Counted from the first letter of the stretch, positions 8,942-18,152 are shown. The stretch: DNA of 64,000 nucleotides from Devosia ureilytica (GCF_024273195.1 NZ_JAMZCU010000001.1:455548-519547); one strand, 5' to 3'. Translations and numbers: made by a program. The notes: generated by a model from the letters alone, not told the origin.

Positions 8942-10207
8942 GTGAGCGATCAGCTTGCCCCAGTGTCGGCCCAGATAGGTCTTGCGTTCATGCGCTCGCG
9001 CCTGACCAAGTGGCTCAACTTCACAGTGGGCCTGTGGGTCTTCGCCGGCGGAATGGTTCTTATCGAGCCGTCTCCTTACGAAGTTGCGTTCCTGGCTGTG
9101 CTTGTGCTGGCGGTCGCCGCAAACATTCATCTCTACCGCTCGGCCGCAGGCCTTCTGGCGATCCTGATGGGCTTCATTCCGTTTGCGCTGATTGCTGCGT
9201 TTCAGGTGCGCTACACGCCAACAACGGACGCCTTGCTGTTTTCAGTGGTCACCGTGTTCCTGCTGCTGACTAGCTATTTTCTCGCCAATTATGTCGCCGA
9301 AGCGACCGAAAAGCGCATGCGGCTGGTCATCAATGCCTATACCGCCACGGCGGTGCTGTGCGCCCTTTTGGGAACGCTTGGCTATCTTGGCCTCATTCCG
9401 GGCTCGGACATACTGACCCTCTATGGCCGCGCGAAAGGCACCTTCAAGGACCCAAATGTCTTCGGCCCTTTCCTGGTGTTGCCCGCCATGTTTGCCCTGC
9501 AGCGCGTGCTACTGGGCAATCGGCGGCAGCAGGTGCTGGGTATCCTTGTCTATGGCATCCTGTTTGTTGGCGTGTTTCTCAGCTTCTCACGAGGCGCCTG
9601 GGGCCATCTGGCAGCGTCTTCGCTCATCGTCCTGGCGTTGAGCTACTTCCTCGAAGCCAACAATCGCATCAAGATTCGGATCATGATCACCGTGCTCGTC
9701 GGATCTGTGCTGCTGATGGTTGCACTGATCGGTCTTCTGAGCATTCCAGCGGTGTCAGATCTGCTCGAGGTCCGAACGCAGGTTCAAAACTACGACACGG
9801 GAGAATCTGGCCGCTTTGGCCGGCAGGGCTATGCCTTCGATCTGGCGCTGCAAAATCCGCTTGGTATTGGGCCGGTGGAATTCAGAAACCTGCGGATCAC
9901 CGAGGAACCGCACAACGTCTATGTCAACGTACTGCTCAGCTATGGCTGGGGCGGCGGGGCCCTGTATTTCCTGCTGGTGGGTTCGACCCTCTGGCTTGGC
10001 GTCAAGGGATTGCTGCGACGCTCGGCCTATCGCCCCATGATGATTCCCCTCGTTGCCACCTTCTCCATCCTGGCCCTTGAGTCAGCAATCATCGACACCG
10101 ACCACTGGCGTCACTGGTTCCTGCTGGTGGGCCTGATCTGGGGCGTCTCTGGGGCCATCGGGATGGAGCAAACCGGCGAGAAACCGAGGCCCGGGGTGCT
10201 GATCTAG
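8942..10207 (+). CDS. O-antigen ligase/polymerase-like polytopic membrane protein
   Basis: The 421-residue protein is built of about ten to twelve hydrophobic helices. A long periplasmic loop precedes the signature GYAFDLALQNPLGIGPVEF and the following EPHNVYVNVLLSYGW; this NPLGxG...E.HN pattern marks the Wzy_C/O-antigen ligase superfamily (WaaL, Wzy, exopolysaccharide polymerases). The frame opens with GTG at 8942; an internal ATG at 8990 is an alternative start. It is the last recognisable backbone gene before the island. Which glycan it handles cannot be told from the window. The 8678-8941 interval to the left is a divergent promoter region. Confidence 0.8.
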   Translation: MSDQLAPVSAQIGLAFMRSRLTKWLNFTVGLWVFAGGMVLIEPSPYEVAFLAVLVLAVAANIHLYRSAAGLLAILMGFIPFALIAAFQVRYTPTTDALLFSVVTVFLLLTSYFLANYVAEATEKRMRLVINAYTATAVLCALLGTLGYLGLIPGSDILTLYGRAKGTFKDPNVFGPFLVLPAMFALQRVLLGNRRQQVLGILVYGILFVGVFLSFSRGAWGHLAASSLIVLALSYFLEANNRIKIRIMITVLVGSVLLMVALIGLLSIPAVSDLLEVRTQVQNYDTGESGRFGRQGYAFDLALQNPLGIGPVEFRNLRITEEPHNVYVNVLLSYGWGGGALYFLLVGSTLWLGVKGLLRRSAYRPMMIPLVATFSILALESAIIDTDHWRHWFLLVGLIWGVSGAIGMEQTGEKPRPGVLI

Positions 10208-10377
10208 CTGGCACGCGGTTCCAGAACCGACGGCCGCGCGAACTTTGAGCAAGAGAACCCAGCGGGTTACGGTCAGGCAATGCCGACAGCATGCCCGCAA
10301 CAGCGTGAGTCAGGGACGCAGCGCGTTCAAAAGCCAAAACGCGGTCGAACCATAATTTGAAACTTGGGGGGAGAAGT

Positions 10378-10448
10378 GCGCAAACCCTGGGAAAGGGTGG
10401 CGCGAGAGACGGGGCTCGAACCCGCGACCTCCGGCGTGACAGGCCGGC
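10378..10448 (-). repeat. island attachment-site copy: orphan 3' fragment of tRNA-Asp
   Basis: These 71 bases match 44070-44140 with one mismatch (10389 G versus 44081 A). Bases 10398-10448 equal the 3' 51 bases of the tRNA-Asp gene from the anticodon stem to CCA, and 20 further bases match the tRNA's downstream flank. Beyond 10448 the tRNA sequence breaks off. An orphan tRNA 3' end at one edge and an intact tRNA at the other is the classic outcome of integrase-mediated insertion. The backbone resumes to the left of this copy. Confidence 0.88.
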
Positions 10449-10471
10449 AGGTTCCGTTGTGCCGACTGCAT

Positions 10472-10526
10472 AGTTTCAACTTTCAAACTACCAGCCCACA
10501 GCCTAAGCGGCCCAAAGTTGAAACTA
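10472..10526. repeat. inverted pair of 12/13-mers next to the left attachment site (candidate integrase arm sites)
   Basis: TAGTTTCAACTTT at 10471-10483 and its exact reverse complement AAAGTTGAAACTA at 10514-10526 lie 23-78 bases inside the island edge. The 12-mer core AAAGTTGAAACT recurs twice at the other edge (44020-44031, 44043-44054). Four copies confined to the two ends suggest arm-type binding sites of a tyrosine recombinase. No gene is visible between 10527 and 10958. Confidence 0.55.
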
Positions 10527-10958
10527 GAAGGGCCTCTGCCGCCCTAGCTATTCTCATGCAATAGGATCTTGCCCTATGAGCGCCTTACCGAATTAGGCAA
10601 CGACCACATTGGAGCCGGAAATCATTTTACGTCGTGTCCCTCGGTCAAGTTCCTGAGTTTGTCGTCTGCCGGTCAAAGCCGCCGATGGGAAATTGCGGGT
10701 TGAAAGGCGCTGGTGCGCACTAAAGGAAACAGAGAGCGCTCATCGCGCACCTCCGGCTTGACAAACTGGCCAGGCTCAATCTTCCAGCTGGATAGTTTCG
10801 AGTGCGACGCAAGCGCCGGCGCTAGTCGCATGGCCAACCTAAGTACAACCACCCCATCCCTAAGTCTGGCCCAACAACACGTGTGAACAAGTTCATGCGG
10901 CATATCGAAGGACTACCGTGTCCTGGTCACTGCGGTGACCCCAACATGGAGATGCCAA

Positions 10959-11240
10959 ATGAATATGTTTCGCACTTTCGGTCTGCTCGCTGCGGCCACT
11001 TTCGCTCTCGCACTGCCTGCGCAGGCATACTGGGATGCCTGGCAGGCGGACGACCTCCACGGCCACAGCGCTGTGACAGTCGTCGACACTATCGAAACCG
11101 CGGAAGGCGTTCAGGTCGAGCGCCTGGAAGAGTGGGGCGAGCTGATCGTCGCGACGGTCGTGGAACAGGACGGCAGCGTGCAGTTCCGGTATTTTGACCC
11201 GAGGAAGAACCTCACCCGTGTCAACATGACTGCACGATAG
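10959..11240 (+). CDS. small exported protein of unknown function
   Basis: The 93-residue product begins with a clear signal peptide (MNMFRTFGLLAAATFALALPAQA, cleaved before YWDAW). The mature part, about 70 residues, is rich in Val, Glu and Asp, with pairs such as VVDTIETAEGVQVERLEEWGE, and has no cysteine. The ATG at 10959 has GGAG seven bases upstream. A strong hairpin terminator follows directly, so it is probably a single-gene transcription unit. It is the first gene inside the island. I recognise no family. Confidence 0.65.
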   Translation: MNMFRTFGLLAAATFALALPAQAYWDAWQADDLHGHSAVTVVDTIETAEGVQVERLEEWGELIVATVVEQDGSVQFRYFDPRKNLTRVNMTAR

Positions 11241-11254
11241 CACCTGCACCACCA

Positions 11255-11284
11255 AGCTCGGCGTCCCGGCGCCGAGCTCCTTTT
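11255..11284 (+). terminator. rho-independent terminator
   Basis: A nine-base-pair stem AGCTCGGCG / CGCCGAGCT with loop TCCCGG is followed by CCTTTTG, 15 bases after the stop of the small exported protein. Confidence 0.8.
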
Positions 11285-11285
11285 G

Positions 11286-11738
11286 TTCAAGGTATTCTGG
11301 CCCACAAGGGGCCGAGCGCTTTCTGCTGCATGGAAGAAATGCCGCCTTCCGTCGGGGCCGAACTGCAGGCGTCCGGTAATACAGCCGTTACCTGTGGGCG
11401 CGCCGCTGCATTCCCATCATCAGCGTCCAAGCCCGTGAGGTGCATTATCTGCTGAGGCAGGCGCGCCTTTGCGAAATTGCGCATCGGTCGTGCCGTTCGC
11501 GATGGTTTCGTCCAATAACCCCAATGCCGAAGAAGCGATGCTCGAACCAAAAGGCGAGGAATTCACTTTCCCGCATGCGAAACACGAGGCAGTGTCAGGT
11601 GACGATCACGGTCAGGCCAAGCCAAGGCGCGTGGCGTTACTCACGCAGCTGGGAAGGGTTGAAGTCGTGTTGCCGAGCCGACGGCTACAAGGTGATCGCT
11701 TCTGGTTGGCCAGCATTGTCAAACCTGAGCGCCGCTCG
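11286..11738. other. 453-base interval without a recognised gene
   Basis: Open frames in this stretch, including an in-frame leftward extension of the response regulator that follows, have no coding character or homology that I can see. It presumably contains the promoter of the two-component gene cluster. Confidence 0.4.
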
Positions 11739-12383
11739 ATGACGATGCCGATCGTACACATTGTCGACGACGACGCCTCGCTTAGGGCCGCCCTGACGGC
11801 CTTGTTGGACAGCGTCGGCCTTAAGTCCCAAGCATATGGTACGACGGAAGAATTCCTGATCTCCCGCGAAGCGGACAGCGGCGGGTGTCTGCTACTAGAC
11901 GTCCGGTTGCCCGGAACCAATGGCCTGGCGTTCCAGGAGCGCCTCGTCGATCTCGGGGTCCGACTGCCGGTGATCCTCATGACGGGCCACGGCGATATCC
12001 CAATGTCTGTGCGGGCGATGAAGGCAGGCGCGATCGATTTTCTACCGAAACCTTTTCGCGATCAGGACCTTCTCGATGCTATCGACGTCGCACTTGATCG
12101 CGACAGGCGGCGCCGCGAGGAGGACGCTGCTGGTGCAGGTCTACGCGCCAAGCATGAGAAACTCACCACACGCGAAAAGCAAGTTATGTTCCTCGTCACG
12201 GCCGGCAAGATGAACAAGCAAGTGGCCGGGGAACTCTCGCTCAGCGAGGTCACCGTCAAGATTCACCGCCGGTCAGCCATGCAGAAGATGGGCGCCAGGA
12301 CCTTGGCCGACCTGGTTCGCATGGCGGAAATGCTGGCACTCCATAGATCGGCGGATCAGCTATCCGGTAACACCTCTGGATGA
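11739..12383 (+). CDS. FixJ/NarL-type response regulator
   Basis: The 214-residue protein has an N-terminal receiver domain: acidic pocket DDD at 10-12, phospho-acceptor Asp54 in LLLDVRLPG, the MTGHGD switch threonine and Lys104 in LPKPF. A C-terminal LuxR/GerE helix-turn-helix (about 145-205, LTTREKQVMFLVTAGKMNKQVAGEL) completes it. This layout is that of FixJ, StyR and TodT. I start at the ATG at 11739, where the receiver begins; the frame is open upstream but non-coding in character. It heads a cluster with a second receiver and a PAS kinase, so those are its likely partners. Confidence 0.9.
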   Translation: MTMPIVHIVDDDASLRAALTALLDSVGLKSQAYGTTEEFLISREADSGGCLLLDVRLPGTNGLAFQERLVDLGVRLPVILMTGHGDIPMSVRAMKAGAIDFLPKPFRDQDLLDAIDVALDRDRRRREEDAAGAGLRAKHEKLTTREKQVMFLVTAGKMNKQVAGELSLSEVTVKIHRRSAMQKMGARTLADLVRMAEMLALHRSADQLSGNTSG

Positions 12384-12444
12384 TGGAATGTAAGCGATCA
12401 AGCATGCGACGCTGATCGCGACGAATGATCCGGAGGGATGGCGA

Positions 12445-12876
12445 GTGAATGCGACGATCCCCAGTGCCCAAATTGCTGTCGTGGATGACGATGCCGGCTT
12501 CAGGTCCGCCATGCTTCTGTTGCTCGATGCTGAGGCCCTCCCAGCCGTGGCGTTCGACTCACCGGTTGCTTTCCTGGCGGAACATGAGACGGCAACGTTC
12601 GACGTGGTCATCAGCGACGTTCAAATGCCGGGCCTGAGTGGCTTCGAACTCATTGAGGCCATAGACCGCGGCCACCGAAGCGTGCCCGTCATCCTGATCA
12701 CCGGACGTCTCGAGGCCGATCTCGACACGAAGGCACAAGCCTGCGGTGCCTTCGCGCTGTTACGCAAGCCCATAGAAGCAGCCTCGCTTCTCGAATGGCT
12801 GCACAAGGCGCTGACCGATGACACCTGCAATGAGCGCGACAATCCAGGATCTGAACGGGTTCATCGACCTGATTGA
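12445..12876 (+). CDS. single-domain response regulator
   Basis: This 143-residue protein is a receiver domain without output domain. It has acidic residues DDD at 14-16, phospho-acceptor Asp58 in VVISDVQMPG, a conserved threonine in LITGR and Lys108 in LLRKPIEA. The GTG start at 12445 has GGAGGGA six bases upstream. Its end overlaps the kinase gene start by 59 bases, so the two are co-translated. A free receiver between a FixJ-like regulator and a kinase could act as a phosphate sink or relay for the same kinase. Confidence 0.88.
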   Translation: MNATIPSAQIAVVDDDAGFRSAMLLLLDAEALPAVAFDSPVAFLAEHETATFDVVISDVQMPGLSGFELIEAIDRGHRSVPVILITGRLEADLDTKAQACGAFALLRKPIEAASLLEWLHKALTDDTCNERDNPGSERVHRPD

Positions 12877-15355
12877 TGACAGCGTCCTCGTTTCGAGCCC
12901 CGGCGAAATTATTACCGGCTGGAACCAGGGGGCCCGGGAGCTTTACGGGTGGACGGCGGCGGAAGCGATCGGGCAGACGATTCCTGACCTGCTGCAATGC
13001 GAGACAGCCCAGCCGCGCGGTGAAATCCTCGACATTGTGCGCGACCAGGGGTTCTGGACAGGCGAAGCACAACGGCGCAGTCGCGAGGGCAACGACCTGC
13101 TGATTTCCCTGACCTGGAGGGCAAGGCGCGCGGGCGAGACTATCGAGCTCTATGAAACCAGCCGCAATATGGCGCGCCACAAGGAGCTCGAGATCAGGCT
13201 CGACCGTGCGCAGCATCTGGCGAGCTCTCTCTTCCAATCGGGCACCGCAGCGTTCTGGCGGCTCGACTTCACCCGCGTACTGCCAATGATCCATGCGATC
13301 AGGGCGGGCGGCGTTAAGGATTTGAGCAGCTACCTCGCCAACAATCCTGCCGTCATATCTGAGATGATGAAAGTGACAGCAGTAATCGACGCCAACGACC
13401 GGGCCGTGGAGTGGCATGGGTCGGAAAAGTCCCGCTTGCTGAACGGACAACTGTCGCAGCTCTGGCCGCAGGACGCGCGCCGGTTCTTCGCGGACTGCGT
13501 GATCGGCCTTGTCGACGGAAACCAGGAAGCCGCTGCAGAAGTCATGCTGCGCGCGAAGGACGGCCGGACGTTCGACGCCCTCTTTACCGCTCATTTTGCG
13601 CCCCATGCCGCCGTCGACGGAACCCTAGTCGTTGCGGTCAGCGAGATCACCGACCGGACGAGGGCGCACCAGGCTGTCGCGCGTAGCGACTATCGCTATC
13701 GACGCCTCTTTCCGGCTTTGGCGGCCGCCTATTGGGAATTGGACATGCGCGCCATGAATGAGCGCCTGGCCTTGCTACGGGACAAAGGGGTCGATGACCT
13801 GGTGCACCATGCTGCCCGTGATCCGAACTTCGTCGAAGACGCCCTGCAGTTGATCACCGTTAGCGACGTGAACGAGCGTACGGTTGATATGATGGGCGTT
13901 GCCTCAAGAAAGGATCTGATCGGGCTGCCTGTGTCTCGGTTCTGGCCGGACAAGAGCAAGGCTGCGTTTCTCGGCGCCCTGAATGCCGGCTTCCAAGGGT
14001 TCGACTGGTCGGACCGGGAGACGAGGCTTCGGACGCCGGATGGCCGAGAAGTGGATGTGTTGTTCTCCGCCGCATCGCCGCCGCATATGCGCGAGATCGG
14101 CATTGCGGTCTTGTCTGTCACCGATATCACCGAACGCCGCCAGGCCGAAAGGCGGCTCGCCGAGAGCGAGTATCGGTCCAGAAAACTCTTCGAAGCCATG
14201 GCGCTGGGCATCTGGGAACTCGATTTCCGCGACATGAAGGCCTATGTGTACAACCTCGTCCAGCAGGGCTTGTTGCGGGACCTGTTCTCCTACTGGAGAG
14301 ACAATCCCGATTTCGTCACGACGATGATGAGCAAGGTCAAGGTGGTCGAAGTCAACCAAAAGACCCTCGACCTGTTCGGCGCCGAGTCCCAGGAAGCAAT
14401 CCGCGTCGACCTCGGCCGCTTCTGGCCACCCGAGAGCCATCACCTCTTTCTCAAGGCTGTCCAGCATACATCCGTCCTCAAGCACGATAAATTCGAAGCT
14501 GAGACGAGAGTGCGACGTCTCGACGGCACAGTATTCGACGCCCTGTTTACGTCTTGGGAAATGCCCGAGATTACCGATCCGAACCATGTGCTCGTCGGCA
14601 TCGTGGACATTTCGGAAAAGGTAGCTGCGCGCGCGGAATTGGCTCGCGTGCGGGATGAGATGGCCCATGCGTCGCGTGTGTCGATGTTGGGGGAGTTGAC
14701 CGCGTCCATTGCCCACGAATTGAACCAGCCCCTCGCGGCGATCACCACGCTTGGTGAGGCCAACCGCCGATACCTCGACCGGAATGGGGTGGACCTGGAC
14801 AAGGTCAGGGAACTGAACGGCCGCATCATTGCCGACACGCAAAGGGCCGCCGGTATCATCGGTCGAATTCGCCAGATGGCCATGCCAGCCTCGCCGACCC
14901 ACTCAGTCGTTCAGATCGAGGAGGTGGTCAAGGATTCGGTGACCTTCCTTGAACATGAAGTGCTGTCGAAGAATGCGAGCCTTCACATGTCGGTCGCGGC
15001 CGACCTGGCCCCGGTGATGGGCGATGCCATTCAGCTTCAGCAAGTGATCGTCAACCTGGTCGTCAACGCGGTGCAGGCCATGGCGGCGACGGATAAGCCC
15101 GAGAGGCGCATATCGGTCAGCGCCAGGCCCGGCGACGGTCGGGACATCGAGATCCTGGTTGCCGACAACGGACCCGGCATTCCACCGGCTACCGCCGAGC
15201 ACATATTCGACAGCTTCTTCACGACGAAGCCGACGGGCATGGGGATCGGCCTGCCGATATGCCGGACGATCGTGGAGTCCTTCGGCGGTACGATCGATCT
15301 CGTGCCGACCGAGATCGGCGCGTGCTTCAGGGTGCGGCTGCCGGTCGCCAGCTGA
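12818..15355 (+). CDS. PAS-containing sensor histidine kinase with three tandem sensor modules
   Basis: The 845-residue soluble kinase lacks membrane segments. Residues 10-120 form a typical PAS domain. Three homologous modules follow at about 139-282, 298-441 and 458-601, spaced near 160 residues; each shares a W.LD start, a DNP or DPNF element, a V..VN strand, an FWP motif and an E.R...DGR..D.LF tail. The phospho-acceptor is His633 in SIAHELNQPLAAI. The ATPase domain has Asn750, DNGPGIP (783-789) and MGIGL (808-812). A second start at 12830 is possible. It likely signals to the FixJ-like regulator upstream. The input signal is unknown. Confidence 0.92.
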   Translation: MTPAMSATIQDLNGFIDLIDDSVLVSSPGEIITGWNQGARELYGWTAAEAIGQTIPDLLQCETAQPRGEILDIVRDQGFWTGEAQRRSREGNDLLISLTWRARRAGETIELYETSRNMARHKELEIRLDRAQHLASSLFQSGTAAFWRLDFTRVLPMIHAIRAGGVKDLSSYLANNPAVISEMMKVTAVIDANDRAVEWHGSEKSRLLNGQLSQLWPQDARRFFADCVIGLVDGNQEAAAEVMLRAKDGRTFDALFTAHFAPHAAVDGTLVVAVSEITDRTRAHQAVARSDYRYRRLFPALAAAYWELDMRAMNERLALLRDKGVDDLVHHAARDPNFVEDALQLITVSDVNERTVDMMGVASRKDLIGLPVSRFWPDKSKAAFLGALNAGFQGFDWSDRETRLRTPDGREVDVLFSAASPPHMREIGIAVLSVTDITERRQAERRLAESEYRSRKLFEAMALGIWELDFRDMKAYVYNLVQQGLLRDLFSYWRDNPDFVTTMMSKVKVVEVNQKTLDLFGAESQEAIRVDLGRFWPPESHHLFLKAVQHTSVLKHDKFEAETRVRRLDGTVFDALFTSWEMPEITDPNHVLVGIVDISEKVAARAELARVRDEMAHASRVSMLGELTASIAHELNQPLAAITTLGEANRRYLDRNGVDLDKVRELNGRIIADTQRAAGIIGRIRQMAMPASPTHSVVQIEEVVKDSVTFLEHEVLSKNASLHMSVAADLAPVMGDAIQLQQVIVNLVVNAVQAMAATDKPERRISVSARPGDGRDIEILVADNGPGIPPATAEHIFDSFFTTKPTGMGIGLPICRTIVESFGGTIDLVPTEIGACFRVRLPVAS

Positions 15356-16107
15356 AACCGAAGGTATGGGGAGGTCATACCAAGGTGTGGTCGTCCCACA
15401 CTTCAAGCCGAATGCCCCGTCGACAACGTCGGTCCTAAGCTTCTCTCGTCAGGTTGGAAAGACCGCAAAACGAGGAAATGGTAAGTTGGATAGCGCCGAA
15501 CCTTTTGACATTAACGGCGCCGCGTCGGCCGCCTATTTTGACCAGCTGCACGCCAAATTTCACGCAGAGCGGAATCCAAGTGAACCCGCGATCACCACGA
15601 AAATTCCCAGCGCGTTGTTGGCGGCGCAGGGGAGCCGCGAGGTGAAGGAGATCAAATTGGTTCAAATCACCAGCGCTACGCTCCTGGCTTCCGCACTCTC
15701 CATCTTGCTTCTCATCGTAGAAGAACGACCTGGATCTTCGCCGGGCAATTGCCCGGAAGGCGCAGACCCGCCGGACGCAGGCCGGCCGTTCGCTGAAGTG
15801 CGGCCAGTCAAGCTGCCTGAGGCAATACCGGGCGTCCAAGGCCTGCCCGCCGGTATCGAGACTCCACCGGAGGTCTGCCGCACGCCCAATTCGACGACCT
15901 GACAACGAACGCCAATTGATTGCGAGAAAATGGCGGTGAGACTGCCTCCAAAGGGCCACGCACCGGCTCCCTCCCGTCTCAGCGGTCGTTGTTCAACAAT
16001 TCGCAACGGTGCGTGGCGCTTGGGTAGTGTTCTCAGAACCCAGCTTCAGGGCCATCTTCACTGGCAGATCGGCGGTGTTGATCGCCACCCAGCTTTAGGA
16101 GACCGAG
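15356..16107. other. 752-base interval between kinase and dioxygenase genes
   Basis: Apart from one possible TTG-started small gene (15657-15902, listed separately) no coding region is supported. The end near 16107 contains GGAGACCGAG, the ribosome site of the dioxygenase gene. Confidence 0.4.
15657..15902 (+). CDS. possible small exported protein starting at TTG
   Basis: The frame opens at TTG 15657 with GGAG at 15647-15650, a good spacing. It encodes 81 residues: a hydrophobic leader (about residues 3-20, ITSATLLASALSILLLIV) and a proline- and glycine-rich tail with two cysteines. The leader plus ribosome site is what argues for a gene; codon use is unremarkable and no homologue comes to mind. 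The same frame stays open upstream, so chance is a real alternative. Confidence 0.3.
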   Translation: MVQITSATLLASALSILLLIVEERPGSSPGNCPEGADPPDAGRPFAEVRPVKLPEAIPGVQGLPAGIETPPEVCRTPNSTT

Positions 16108-17043
16108 ATGCTCAATCAGATAAAGGGGCTTCACCATGTGACTTCCATGGCGAAGGACGCACGCAACAACAACCAGTTCTTCACCAAGAAGCTCGGCTTG
16201 CGCCGAGTCAAGCAGACCGTCAATTTCGACGAGCCGAGTGTTTATCACCTCTACTATGGCGACGAAGTGGGCACACCGGGCTCGGTGATGACCTACTTTC
16301 CTTTTCCCAATATCGCACGCGGCCGGTTCGGCACCGGTGAGGTCGGCGTCACAGCTTTCTCTGTCCCGCGCGGCACTTTGGGCTTCTGGGCCGAGCGGCT
16401 TGCCGAACAGGGCGTGACGGGCATTTCCCTGGATGAAAGTTTCGGCCAGGCCCGGCTGAACTTCACCGGGCCGGAAGGCGACAGCTTCTCGCTCGTCGAA
16501 GTGCCGGACGACCAGCGCGCCGCCTGGACAGCAGGCGGCATTGGCGCTGAAGAAGCCATTCGCGGGTTCCATTCGGCCTCGCTGCGCCTGCGCGACGGCG
16601 GTGCGACCGAGGAACTGCTCAAGTTCATGGGGTATGAAGAGGTCGACAGCGACAATGGCGTCAAACGCCTGGGCCTTGCCCAGGGGAACGGTGCCGATTT
16701 CATCGACATCGAAACGCAGCCCGGAGTGGGCTTCGGGCAGTTGGGCGCAGGCTCCGTGCATCACATTGCTTTCGCGGTTGAAGACCGGGCCAACCAGCTT
16801 GAGGTTCGCAAGGCTTTGATGGACACGGGCTACCAGGTGACCCCGGTCATCGACCGGGACTATTTCTGGGCCATCTACTTCCGGACTCCAGGTGGCGTCC
16901 TGTTTGAGATCGCCACCAATGAGCCGGGCTTTGACCGGGACGAGGACACGGCCCATCTGGGAGAGGCACTGAAGTTGCCGGTGCAGCACGAGCATCTCCG
17001 GCAGCAGTTGGAACATCACCTGCAGCCGCTCGATGCCGCCTGA
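16108..17043 (+). CDS. ring-cleaving dioxygenase of the PcpA/LinE/MhqO (vicinal oxygen chelate) family
   Basis: The 311-residue protein contains two tandem VOC (glyoxalase-fold) repeats. Metal ligands expected for PcpA-type hydroquinone dioxygenases appear as His9 or His10 in GLHHVTSMAKDA, His218 or His219 in GSVHHIAFAV and Glu267 in LFEIAT. The motif NNQFFTKKLGLRRVKQTVNFD is typical of MhqO/YkcA/PcpA proteins. Such enzymes open (chloro)hydroquinones to maleylacetate-type products. The next gene encodes maleylacetate reductase, which supports this activity over simple glyoxalase. The start has GGAGACCGAG upstream. Substrate cannot be read from sequence. Confidence 0.85.
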   Translation: MLNQIKGLHHVTSMAKDARNNNQFFTKKLGLRRVKQTVNFDEPSVYHLYYGDEVGTPGSVMTYFPFPNIARGRFGTGEVGVTAFSVPRGTLGFWAERLAEQGVTGISLDESFGQARLNFTGPEGDSFSLVEVPDDQRAAWTAGGIGAEEAIRGFHSASLRLRDGGATEELLKFMGYEEVDSDNGVKRLGLAQGNGADFIDIETQPGVGFGQLGAGSVHHIAFAVEDRANQLEVRKALMDTGYQVTPVIDRDYFWAIYFRTPGGVLFEIATNEPGFDRDEDTAHLGEALKLPVQHEHLRQQLEHHLQPLDAA

Positions 17044-17083
17044 GGCCCGCCCTGGACCGCAGGCCAAATCCCGAGAAAGCTCG

Positions 17084-18124
17084 ATGGACAGCTTCACACT
17101 GCAAACCTATGCGCAGCGCATTCTCTTCGACGTCGACCACCTCTCGGCGCTGCCGGACCTGATGGACGACTTTGGCGCCCATAAGGTCGGTATCGTGACG
17201 ACACGCAGCCACGCGACCTCCGCCGCCTCGGTTTCCGAAGCGTTGGGGTCGCGGCACGCCGCCACCTTTGCCGGCGCCAAGGTGCACACGCCGGTAGAGG
17301 TTACGCGGCAGGCGCTAGGCCAGCTTGCCGGATCGGATGCGATCATCAGCATCGGTGGCGGTTCCACCATTGGCCTGGGCAAGGCGCTCAGCTTGCCGAC
17401 GGGGGCAAGGCACATCGCCATTCCGACCACTTATGCGGGCTCAGAGATGACCCCGATCCTGGGGCAGACCGACAAGGGTCGCAAAATCGTGGGACGGGAC
17501 GACCGGGTCGTTCCGGATGCCGTCATCTATGACGTTGGATTGACCTTGTCGTTGCCCCGCGACGTCAGCATGGCCAGTGGGTTCAATGCCCTGGCGCATG
17601 CTGTCGAAGCGCTCTACGCCCCGGACCGCTATCCCGAGGCGGATGCCACGGCAACCGCGTCCATCGCCAACCTTGTCCAGGCGCTGCCCGCGATCGCGCG
17701 CGACCCCTTGGACCTTCAAGCCCGCCGACAGGCACAATATGGAGCCTACCTGGCCGGGCGGGTGCTCGCCGGCAGGACAATGGGCCTTCACCACAAGCTG
17801 GCGCACGTCCTGGGCGGCCTGTTCGACCTGCCCCATGCGCCTCTTCATGCGGTGCTGTTGCCCCACGTGGTCAAGTTCAACGAACCTGTTGCAATGGAAG
17901 CTCTTGCCCCAGCGGCGGAACTGCTTGGTAGAAACACCTCCTCGGTCGGCCTGGCCTGCCTTGCCGATGCGTTAGGCCTGCCAACGACATTGTCGGAGAT
18001 CGGCATGCCGCGAGACGGCATCCACGAAGCAGCAAGGCTGGTCGTAGAAAGCCGCGGTGCGAATCCAAGACCGTACAGCGAGGCTGAAATCGTCGCCTTG
18101 CTGGAGGAGGCTCTCGGCGACTGA
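17084..18124 (+). CDS. maleylacetate reductase
   Basis: This iron-containing-alcohol-dehydrogenase-fold enzyme reduces maleylacetate to 3-oxoadipate with NAD(P)H. The 346-residue length fits TfdF/LinF/PcpE. It shows the nucleotide loop SIGGGSTIGLGKAL, PTTYAGSEMTPILG, MASGFNALAHAVEALYAP and GLHHKLAHVLGG, all hallmark motifs of the family. I use the ATG at 17084; upstream in-frame codons overlap the dioxygenase end. It sits 40 bases after the dioxygenase, making a two-gene aromatic-ring degradation operon. No ferredoxin or hydroxylase gene accompanies it, so hydroquinone must be supplied by other pathways. Confidence 0.92.
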   Translation: MDSFTLQTYAQRILFDVDHLSALPDLMDDFGAHKVGIVTTRSHATSAASVSEALGSRHAATFAGAKVHTPVEVTRQALGQLAGSDAIISIGGGSTIGLGKALSLPTGARHIAIPTTYAGSEMTPILGQTDKGRKIVGRDDRVVPDAVIYDVGLTLSLPRDVSMASGFNALAHAVEALYAPDRYPEADATATASIANLVQALPAIARDPLDLQARRQAQYGAYLAGRVLAGRTMGLHHKLAHVLGGLFDLPHAPLHAVLLPHVVKFNEPVAMEALAPAAELLGRNTSSVGLACLADALGLPTTLSEIGMPRDGIHEAARLVVESRGANPRPYSEAEIVALLEEALGD

Positions 18125-18152
18125 CGACGTCGCCGGGGCCTATCTGATTGGC

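Noticed and set aside
10364..10564. Short peptide containing GLEPATSGVTGR near the left attachment site
   Set aside because: This is the known artefact of translating a tRNA gene on the wrong strand.
11469..11738. 90-residue N-terminal extension of the FixJ-like regulator
   Set aside because: No domain in it, and the receiver domain begins exactly at the chosen ATG.
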